A stretch of DNA of 5,433 nucleotides from DASUAO01 sp046484625 (GTDB taxonomy: Bacteria; Actinomycetota; Acidimicrobiia; IMCC26256; PALSA-555). How positions within the stretch are numbered: position 1 is the stretch's first letter; each line of letters begins with the position of its first letter. The notes beneath the pieces were generated by a model. The model ran no database searches and had not been told where the DNA came from. It worked only from the letters and a program-made list of their open reading frames with translations. Below are positions 1-4,331 of this stretch, piece by piece. The translations under genes and the position numbers were made by a program. The DNA is taken from the NCBI GenBank assembly GCA_046484625.1, contig JAWOIO010000129.1:1-5433 (forward strand). Direction: 5' to 3'.

Positions 1-39
1 GCCGCTCCCCGGCCCCGGCAAGCGGGGCCGGGGAGCGGC
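1..39. terminator. GC-rich perfect hairpin, probable terminator of the upstream gene
   Basis: Bases 1-17 (GCCGCTCCCCGGCCCCG) are perfectly complementary to 23-39, giving a 17-bp stem with a 5-base loop (GCAAG). The C at 40 suggests that the stem extends one or more base pairs beyond the left window edge. No U-run follows; such U-less hairpins are often proposed as terminators in high-GC actinobacteria. Its position just before the groES control region fits the end of a gene lying to the left. Intrinsic termination activity and direction are inferred. It could also act from the opposite strand or simply stabilise an mRNA 3' end. Confidence 0.6.
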
Positions 40-42
40 CTG

Positions 43-48
43 TATCGT
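43..48 (+). promoter_or_regulatory. candidate -10 box of the groES promoter
   Basis: TATCGT fits the actinobacterial TAnnnT -10 pattern. It would place the transcription start near base 54-56, at the left edge of the CIRCE element, which is where HrcA operators usually sit. The expected -35 position (about 20-25) lies in the upstream hairpin and shows no TTGACA-like hexamer, so support is weak and mostly positional. Confidence 0.35.
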
Positions 49-53
49 GGTCG

Positions 54-80
54 TTAGCACTCACCCCCACCGAGTGCCAA
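54..80 (+). promoter_or_regulatory. CIRCE operator (HrcA binding site) of groES
   Basis: TTAGCACTC at 54-62 and GAGTGCCAA at 72-80 are separated by exactly 9 bases. The CIRCE consensus is TTAGCACTC-N9-GAGTGCTAA, so the left arm is perfect and the right arm has one difference (C instead of T at 78). CIRCE is the operator for the heat-shock repressor HrcA, which is released when GroE is titrated by unfolded protein. Lying 38 bases upstream of the groES start, the element predicts HrcA-repressed, heat-inducible expression. The hrcA gene itself is not in the window. Confidence 0.93.
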
Positions 81-105
81 CGACCGGAAACGCCCTACAC
101 GCCGC

Positions 106-111
106 AGGAGG
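106..111 (+). promoter_or_regulatory. ribosome binding site of groES
   Basis: AGGAGG is a perfect Shine-Dalgarno core, 7 bases before the ATG at 119. It fixes that ATG as the start, rather than the in-frame GTG at 47, which would place the CIRCE operator inside the coding sequence. Confidence 0.9.
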
Positions 112-118
112 CGCTCGA

Positions 119-412
119 ATGAAGCTCCAGCCGTTGGACGACCGCATCGTCGTCCGCTCGAACGACCCCGAGGAGACCACGGTGAGCGGGCTCGTCATCC
201 CCGACACCGCCAAGGAGAAGCCCCAGCAGGGCGAGGTCCTCGCAGTGGGTCCCGGCCGTCGCGCCGAGAACACCGGCGAGGTCATCCCGATGGACGTCGC
301 CGTGGGCGACACCGTCGTCTACTCCAAGTACGGCGGCACCGAGATCTCCGTCGACGGCGAAGACCTCCTGATCCTCACCAGCCGCGACGTGCTGGCGAAG
401 GTCGGCAAGTAG
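119..412 (+). CDS. groES: co-chaperonin GroES (Hsp10)
   Basis: This 97-residue protein has the normal length for GroES, the heptameric lid that caps the GroEL chamber during ATP-driven protein folding in the cytoplasm. The N-terminal strand (K-L-Q-P-L-D-D-R-I-V-V) and the mobile loop around residues 17-37 are typical. The loop carries the hydrophobic G-L-V-I-P-D-T segment (residues 24-30) that docks on GroEL, followed by A-K-E-K-P-Q. The G-P-G-R motif, the G-D-T-V-V-Y-S-K-Y-G-G-T-E segment and the C-terminal D-L-L-I-L-T-S-R-D-V-L-A are also hallmarks and closely match mycobacterial GroES. A perfect Shine-Dalgarno precedes the ATG and a CIRCE operator lies upstream, so HrcA control is expected. 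Unusually for a groE locus, groEL does not follow; the next gene is convergent. The GroEL partner must therefore be encoded elsewhere. Confidence 0.97.
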   Translation: MKLQPLDDRIVVRSNDPEETTVSGLVIPDTAKEKPQQGEVLAVGPGRRAENTGEVIPMDVAVGDTVVYSKYGGTEISVDGEDLLILTSRDVLAKVGK

Positions 413-425
413 TCACACCGCGTCC

Positions 426-468
426 ACAGCCCCGCCCGCGCCGTTCATCGGTCGCGGTGCGGGGCTGT
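426..468. terminator. long hairpin between convergent genes, probable bidirectional terminator
   Basis: ACAGCCCCGC (426-435) pairs perfectly with GCGGGGCTGT (459-468). The stem continues after a bulged T458 with CCGCG (436-440) against CGCGG (453-457). After a bulged T452, CCG (441-443) pairs with CGG (449-451), leaving a TTCAT loop. It sits 13 bp past the groES stop and its right end touches the stop codon of the opposing acyl-CoA synthetase (468-470), so one structure could end both transcripts. It lacks a U-tract. Activity is inferred from structure and position. Confidence 0.72.
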
Positions 469-2114
469 CACGCGCCCCGGTCGGGATCCGCCGGGGGCTG
501 GACCTGCTCGGCCGCGGTGGCCTTGGCCCACTTGTAGTCGGCCTTGCCGTTCGGGCCGCGCGGGATCGTCTCGACCTTCACGATGTGTCGCGGGTGCTTG
601 TACCGCGCCAGGTGGTCGATGCGCTCGCCGAGATGCTCGAGCTCGAGGACGAGGTCGCCATCCCCGGCGACGACCGCGGCGACGGCCTCGCCGAAGCGGT
701 CGTCGGGGACACCGACGACGAGACAGTCGCGCACGCCGTCGAGCGCCTTGAGCGCTTCCTCGACCTCCTCGGGATAGATCTTCTCCCCACCGGAGTTGAT
801 GCACACCGACCCGCGCCCGAGCAGCGAGATCGTGCCGTCGGCCTCGACCGTCGCCCAGTCGCCGGGGACCGAGTAGCGGACGCCGTCGAACACCTTGAAC
901 GTGCCCGCCGACTTCTCCTCGTCCTTGTAGTAGCCCGCGGGGAGGTAGCCGCCGAGCGACAGCATCCCGCGCTCGCCGGACCCAGGTTCGACCTCGCGCC
1001 CGTCCTCGGTGAGCACCTTGGTGCGGGCACCGATCGTGAACTTCGCGGTCGATGCCTCCTGACCGGGCATGGTGAGGTTGGTCGCGAACCCGACGCCTTC
1101 GCTCGACCCCAGCGAGTCGAGGCAGAGCACCGGCCGGTGCGCCATCAAGGCCTCCTTCACCGGCGCGCTCCACATCACGCCGGAGCTGATCACGAGCCCC
1201 AGCGACGAGAGGTCGTAGGGCTCGCCGCGCGCGACCGCCTCGTCGAGCGCGCGCACCATCGGCTTGCAGAAGGCGTCGCCCACGATGGCCATCTGGGTGA
1301 CCTGCTGCTCGGCGACCACCCGCCACAGCTCGTCGGGGTCGAAGTGACGGGACTCGAGCGTCACGATCGCGCCCCCGGCGAAGAGGGTCTGCATCGAGGT
1401 CATCCCGCCCGTTCCGTGCATGAGCGGTGACGCCGGCAGGTGCACGGGCGATCGCCCGGCCGCGATGACCTCGAGCGCCGCCGCGCCGGCGGCGTCGGAC
1501 TCGACGGGTATCTCCGAGCCGAGGATCGGGTAGACGGCTTCGGCGAGCGTTCCGTACAGATCCTCGTGGCGCCACATGACGCCCTTGGGCATCCCCGTCG
1601 TCCCCCCGGTGTAGAGGAACCAACGGTCGTCGCCTGACCGGGGGATGCGCACCATCGGCTCGTGCCCGTCGACAACGTCCTCGTAGCGCAGCGCGCCCTC
1701 GACGAGCGGCGACCCGTCGTCGACCTGGATGATCGCACGGAGCCCGGGGCAGCGGTCGCGCACGGCGGCGACGTGCTCGCCCAGCGCGCCGTGGAACACC
1801 ATGATCTCGGCGTCGGAGTTGTCGAGGAGGTACTCGAGCTCGTCCTCGAGGTACCGGTAGTTCACGTTCACGTGGATACCGCGCATCTTGAACGTCGCGA
1901 AGGAGGTCTCGAGGTACTCCGGGCAGTTGTAGAGGTAGAGCGCGACCTTGGAGTCGGGTCCGAGGCCGAGGTCGACGAACCCCGCCGCGAGCCGCGCGGC
2001 ACGCTCGTCCCACTCGCGCCACGACCGCGACCGGCCGGCAGAGACCAGCGCGGGCCGGTCGGGGACGGCATCCGCGATCGACTCGTAGACGTCGGCGAGG
2101 TTCCAGTCCGGCAC
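468..2114 (-). CDS. FadD19-like acyl-CoA synthetase (AMP-forming fatty acid/steroid side-chain CoA ligase)
   Basis: This is a full-length 548-residue member of the ANL superfamily, which activates a carboxylate with ATP to an acyl-adenylate and then transfers it to CoA. The P-loop Y-T-G-G-T-T-G-M-P-K-G is at residues 168-178, followed by V-M-W-R-H-E-D. The A5-type motif S-L-G-S-S-E-G is at 334-340, the ATP-ribose-binding aspartate is in P-G-D-W near 417-420, the hinge region G-R-G-S-V-C-I-N-S-G-G-E-K at 433-445, and the catalytic lysine K524 in P-N-G-K-A-D-Y-K-W. The wording of these motifs, plus N-V-N-Y-R-Y-L-E near 83-90, closely resembles mycobacterial FadD19 (from memory), which activates C26 sterol side chains; the true substrate here is unknown. 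Translation starts at GTG (2114-2112). The gene is convergent with groES and divergent from the Nudix gene. No signal peptide or membrane segment is evident, so it should be cytoplasmic. Confidence 0.93.
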   Translation of the reverse strand: MPDWNLADVYESIADAVPDRPALVSAGRSRSWREWDERAARLAAGFVDLGLGPDSKVALYLYNCPEYLETSFATFKMRGIHVNVNYRYLEDELEYLLDNSDAEIMVFHGALGEHVAAVRDRCPGLRAIIQVDDGSPLVEGALRYEDVVDGHEPMVRIPRSGDDRWFLYTGGTTGMPKGVMWRHEDLYGTLAEAVYPILGSEIPVESDAAGAAALEVIAAGRSPVHLPASPLMHGTGGMTSMQTLFAGGAIVTLESRHFDPDELWRVVAEQQVTQMAIVGDAFCKPMVRALDEAVARGEPYDLSSLGLVISSGVMWSAPVKEALMAHRPVLCLDSLGSSEGVGFATNLTMPGQEASTAKFTIGARTKVLTEDGREVEPGSGERGMLSLGGYLPAGYYKDEEKSAGTFKVFDGVRYSVPGDWATVEADGTISLLGRGSVCINSGGEKIYPEEVEEALKALDGVRDCLVVGVPDDRFGEAVAAVVAGDGDLVLELEHLGERIDHLARYKHPRHIVKVETIPRGPNGKADYKWAKATAAEQVQPPADPDRGA

Positions 2115-2119
2115 GTGTG

Positions 2120-2126
2120 TCCCCCT
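2120..2126 (-). promoter_or_regulatory. ribosome binding site of the acyl-CoA synthetase
   Basis: On the minus strand AGGGGGA lies 5 bases before the GTG start at 2114. It supports this start, which also gives the N-terminus expected for the family (P-D-W-N-L-A-D-V-Y). Confidence 0.7.
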
Positions 2127-2165
2127 GGCGCGGCTCTCGGATCGTTCGGCGCTCGGCTCGGGCGG

Positions 2166-2171
2166 AGCCTA
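2166..2171 (-). promoter_or_regulatory. candidate -10 box for the acyl-CoA synthetase
   Basis: The minus strand reads TAGGCT here (TAnnnT pattern), with CTGGAA 17 bases upstream as a poor -35 match (3 of 6). The predicted start of transcription is near 2159, about 45 bases before the GTG. This is pattern-based only. Confidence 0.3.
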
Positions 2172-2223
2172 GTGATCCCTGGACGACCTTCCAGTGACGG
2201 AATGCGCCTCCCTGGGGGCCGAC

Positions 2224-2280
2224 TTGGTCACGAGAACGGTTCGCGGGGCCCGTTTGGTCACGAGAACGGTCCGCGCGGCC
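2224..2280. repeat. 27-bp direct repeat, period 30 bp, in the divergent promoter region
   Basis: TTGGTCACGAGAACGGT occurs identically at 2224-2240 and 2254-2270. The similarity extends to 27 bp (2224-2250 and 2254-2280) with only two differences (T/C at 2241/2271 and G/C at 2246/2276). The period of 30 bp is close to three helical turns, so both copies face the same side of the DNA. They lie between the divergent acyl-CoA synthetase and Nudix genes, which suits a tandem operator. A short repetitive element is the alternative. No known regulator motif is recognised. Confidence 0.8.
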
Positions 2281-2283
2281 GCC

Positions 2284-2298
2284 GGCCGGTCACCGGCC
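2284..2298. promoter_or_regulatory. 15-bp dyad, possible operator for the Nudix gene
   Basis: GGCCGGTCACCGGCC is a perfect inverted repeat of 7-bp arms around a central C at 2291. It spans the expected -35 position of the candidate Nudix promoter (-10 at 2313-2318), so a bound protein could repress it. In such GC-rich DNA short dyads also arise by chance; a regulatory role is inference. Confidence 0.35.
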
Positions 2299-2312
2299 CG
2301 CAGGGCTGCCCG

Positions 2313-2318
2313 TACCCT
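2313..2318 (+). promoter_or_regulatory. candidate -10 box for the Nudix gene, possibly leaderless
   Basis: TACCCT fits TAnnnT and ends 8 bases before the ATG at 2327. Normal -10 to start spacing would put the first transcribed base at or within two bases of the ATG, a leaderless or near-leaderless arrangement that is common in actinobacteria. A competing reading is that GGAG at 2319-2322 serves as a ribosome binding site (4-base spacing, rather short) for a longer transcript. Confidence 0.35.
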
Positions 2319-2326
2319 GGAGCACC

Positions 2327-3040
2327 ATGTTCGATGAGCCGTCGATCGCGCGCGGGGGCGCCCAGCGCATCCCGCGTCCGGTGTCGGCCCGCCCGGGCGG
2401 TCCACCGGCGTGGACCGCACTCCCGGCCGACCGACGCCGGTTCTCCCTCGACGATGTCCGTGCCGCGGCGACCACCGCGCCCGCGTTCGGGCGACCGGCG
2501 GCCCCACCGACGGCTCGGCCCGCCGCGGTCCTGCTCCCCTTCTTCGAGGAGGAGGGCGAGGCCCGGCTGATCCTCACCAAGCGCCCCGAGACCATGCCGT
2601 CGCACCAGGGCGAGATCGCCTTCCCCGGCGGGAAGCTCGAGGAGGGCGTCGACCGGACCCTGCGCGATGCGGCCCTGCGGGAGGCGGAGGAGGAGATCGG
2701 CCTGGACCCGTCAGGCGTCGAGGTCGTCGCCGAGCTCGCGAGCATGACGACGGTTGCCGGTCGCTTCGTGCTCACGCCGTTCGTCGGCCTGCTCGCGGCC
2801 CGGCCCCGCCTCGACCCCGACTACACGGAGGTCGTCTCGGTCTTCGATGTGGCCCTCTCGGACCTGCTCGACGAGGCGGCCTACCGCGAGGAGCGTTGGG
2901 ACATCCCGGAGGAGATGGGACCCGGGACCGGCCCCGATCGTCCCATCCACTTCTTCGAGCTGCCGGGGGAGACGGTGTGGGGCGCGACCGCGCGCATCCT
3001 GGTCGACTTCCTCGAGCGCCTCACCGCCGCCCGGCCCTGA
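2327..3040 (+). CDS. Nudix hydrolase, CoA pyrophosphatase (NudL/UPF0035 type)
   Basis: The protein has 237 residues. The CoA-pyrophosphatase signature L-T-K-R-P-E-T-M-P-S-H-Q-G-E-I-A-F-P-G-G spans residues 83-102 and runs into a Nudix box ending R-E-A-E-E-E-I-G-L (118-126). The metal-binding glutamates of that helix are E119, E122 and E123. The segment between the G-G and the R-E is about two residues longer than the canonical box. Enzymes of this group cleave CoA or acyl-CoA to 4'-phosphopantetheine (or its acyl form) and 3',5'-ADP. A proline/arginine-rich, low-complexity stretch of about 60 residues precedes the Nudix core. ATG 2327 is the only ATG giving the full domain, although later GTG starts could shorten this tail. 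The gene is divergent from the acyl-CoA synthetase and lies 117 bp before guaB3 on the same strand. Substrate assignment rests on motif only. Confidence 0.9.
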   Translation: MFDEPSIARGGAQRIPRPVSARPGGPPAWTALPADRRRFSLDDVRAAATTAPAFGRPAAPPTARPAAVLLPFFEEEGEARLILTKRPETMPSHQGEIAFPGGKLEEGVDRTLRDAALREAEEEIGLDPSGVEVVAELASMTTVAGRFVLTPFVGLLAARPRLDPDYTEVVSVFDVALSDLLDEAAYREERWDIPEEMGPGTGPDRPIHFFELPGETVWGATARILVDFLERLTAARP

Positions 3041-3080
3041 CGCCCGGGTCCCGACGCCCGGGTCCCGACGCCCGGGTCCC
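3039..3080. repeat. three perfect 14-bp tandem repeats after the Nudix gene
   Basis: GACGCCCGGGTCCC occurs three times back to back (3039-3052, 3053-3066, 3067-3080) without a mismatch, followed by a decayed partial copy (GACCCCGG from 3081). The first unit overlaps the Nudix stop codon TGA (3038-3040). Each unit contains the palindrome CCCGGG. The array lies in the 117-bp gap before guaB3. It could be a slippage-prone array, a transcript-end structure or a set of binding sites; none is established. Confidence 0.9.
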
Positions 3081-3101
3081 GACCCCGGTCGACCAGGGCG
3101 G

Positions 3102-3107
3102 TAATGT
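3102..3107 (+). promoter_or_regulatory. candidate -10 box upstream of guaB3
   Basis: TAATGT fits TAnnnT and would start transcription near 3114, giving a leader of about 44 bases before the GTG at 3158. No convincing -35 hexamer is visible. guaB3 might instead be read through from the Nudix gene. Confidence 0.3.
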
Positions 3108-3142
3108 CGAGGGTTCAGCCGGGGCACCGGCGGCGGACGAGC

Positions 3143-3149
3143 AAAGGGG
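3143..3149 (+). promoter_or_regulatory. ribosome binding site deciding the guaB3 start
   Basis: AAAGGGG lies 8 bases before GTG 3158 and is the only good Shine-Dalgarno in the region. It favours GTG 3158 over the in-frame ATG at 3104, which would add 18 residues not expected in the family. Confidence 0.75.
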
Positions 3150-3157
3150 TCGACCTG

Positions 3158-4324
3158 GTGGAAGTCGAGATCGGGATCGGCAAGTCCGGGCGGCGGGCCT
3201 ACGGGTTCGACGACATCGCGATCGTCCCCAGCCGGCGCACACGCGACCCCGAGGACGTCGACATCACCTGGGAGATCGACGCCTACAAGTTCGAGCTCCC
3301 GCTCGTCGCCGCCGCGATGGACGCCGTCACCTCGCCGAAGACCGCGACGCAGATCGCTGAGCTCGGTGGGCTCGCGTGCCTGAACCTCGAGGGGCTCTGG
3401 ACACGCTACGACGACCCCGAGGCGCTGTTCGAGGAGACGGCCGCGCTCACGCCGGAGAAGGCGACCGCGCGCATGCAGGAGATCTACGCCGAGCCGATCA
3501 AGGAAGAGCTCATCGGACGGCGGATCCGTGAGATCAAGGAGAGCGGTGTCGCCGCCTGCGCATCGCTCACCCCGCAGCGGGTGGAGCAGTACGCGAGCAT
3601 CGTGCTCGAGGCCGAACTCGACCTTCTCGTCATCCAGGGCACCGTCGTGTCGGCCGAGCACGTGTCGAAGGACGAGTCGCGCCAGCCGCTCAACCTCAAG
3701 AAGTTCATCCGTGAGTTCGATCTTCCCGTGATCGTCGGCGGGTGCGCGTCGTACTCGACCGCGCTTCACCTCATGCGCACGGGTGCGGTCGGCATCCTCG
3801 TCGGTGTCGGTCCTGGCCACGCGTGCACGACGCGCGGCGTGCTCGGGATCGGCGTGCCGCAGGCCACCGCGATCGCCGACGCCGCGGGCGCCCGCATCCG
3901 TCACCTCGACGAGACCGGCGTCTACGTGCAGGTCATCGCCGACGGCGGGATGGGTACCGGGGGCGACATCGCCAAGGCGATCGCCTGCGGCGCCGACGCC
4001 GTGATGGTCGGCTCGCCGCTGGCGAGCGCGTACGAGGCGCCGGGTCGCGGGTACCACTGGGGAATGGCGACCTTCCACCCCACCCTCCCCCGAGGGGCCC
4101 GGGTGTACGCCGGCCGCAAGGCGTCGCTCGAGGAGATCCTCGTCGGCCCCGCGCACGAGAACGACGGCACGCTCAACCTGCTCGGCGGGCTGCGCACATC
4201 GATGGCCACCACCGGCTACGAGACGCTCAAGGAGTTCCAGAAGGCCGAGGTCATGGTGGCGCCGTCGCTGCAGACCGAGGGCAAGTCGCTCCAGCGCGCA
4301 CAGGGCGTGGGGATGGGCCACTGA
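3158..4324 (+). CDS. guaB3: GuaB3-family IMP dehydrogenase-related protein (no CBS domains)
   Basis: The protein has 388 residues from GTG 3158, beginning V-E-V-E-I-G-I-G-K-S-G-R-R-A-Y-G-F-D-D-I, the N-terminus typical of actinobacterial GuaB3. It is a TIM-barrel of the IMP dehydrogenase/GMP reductase superfamily. The active-site loop G-V-G-P-G-H-A-C-T-T-R is at 216-226, with the presumed catalytic cysteine C223. V-I-V-G-G-C is at 191-196, A-D-G-G at 261-264, G-S-P-L-A at 285-289, and Y-H-W-G-M at 299-303. The regulatory CBS pair of canonical GuaB (about 490-500 residues) is absent, which accounts for the shorter length. GuaB enzymes oxidise IMP to XMP with NAD. The mycobacterial GuaB3 function is unsettled, while cyanobacterial GuaB3 has been reported to act as an IMP dehydrogenase. 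guaA follows after 7 bp, which supports a role in GMP synthesis. Confidence 0.94.
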   Translation: MEVEIGIGKSGRRAYGFDDIAIVPSRRTRDPEDVDITWEIDAYKFELPLVAAAMDAVTSPKTATQIAELGGLACLNLEGLWTRYDDPEALFEETAALTPEKATARMQEIYAEPIKEELIGRRIREIKESGVAACASLTPQRVEQYASIVLEAELDLLVIQGTVVSAEHVSKDESRQPLNLKKFIREFDLPVIVGGCASYSTALHLMRTGAVGILVGVGPGHACTTRGVLGIGVPQATAIADAAGARIRHLDETGVYVQVIADGGMGTGGDIAKAIACGADAVMVGSPLASAYEAPGRGYHWGMATFHPTLPRGARVYAGRKASLEEILVGPAHENDGTLNLLGGLRTSMATTGYETLKEFQKAEVMVAPSLQTEGKSLQRAQGVGMGH

Positions 4325-4331
4325 GGCTCGT

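Noticed and set aside
47..118. 24-residue upstream extension of groES from GTG 47
   Set aside because: It would translate through the CIRCE operator. The perfect AGGAGG and the family N-terminus point to ATG 119.
585..1430. Plus-strand 281-residue open frame opposite the acyl-CoA synthetase
   Set aside because: It is antisense to conserved motifs, with no recognisable domain and no ribosome binding site.
445..2022. 525-residue minus-strand open frame overlapping the acyl-CoA synthetase
   Set aside because: It is arginine-rich low-complexity translation in the +1 frame of a clearly recognisable gene, a usual shadow in GC-rich DNA.
2224..2280. CRISPR-like repeats in the divergent region
   Set aside because: There are only two copies, with 3 bp between the 27-bp units, so no spacer-sized unique sequence exists.
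1662..2570. Plus-strand 302-residue open frame spanning the synthetase start and the Nudix start
   Set aside because: It crosses the divergent promoter region and both real genes, and has no domain signal.
3104..3157. 18-residue N-terminal extension of GuaB3 from ATG 3104
   Set aside because: Family members start at V/M-E-V-E-I-G-I-G-K, and AAAGGGG precedes GTG 3158. ATG 3104 overlaps a candidate -10 box and has no ribosome binding site.
2711..4321. Minus-strand 536-residue open frame opposite the Nudix gene and guaB3
   Set aside because: It is a long antisense shadow. Its composition mirrors the complementary codons of guaB3, and the sense protein is strongly conserved.
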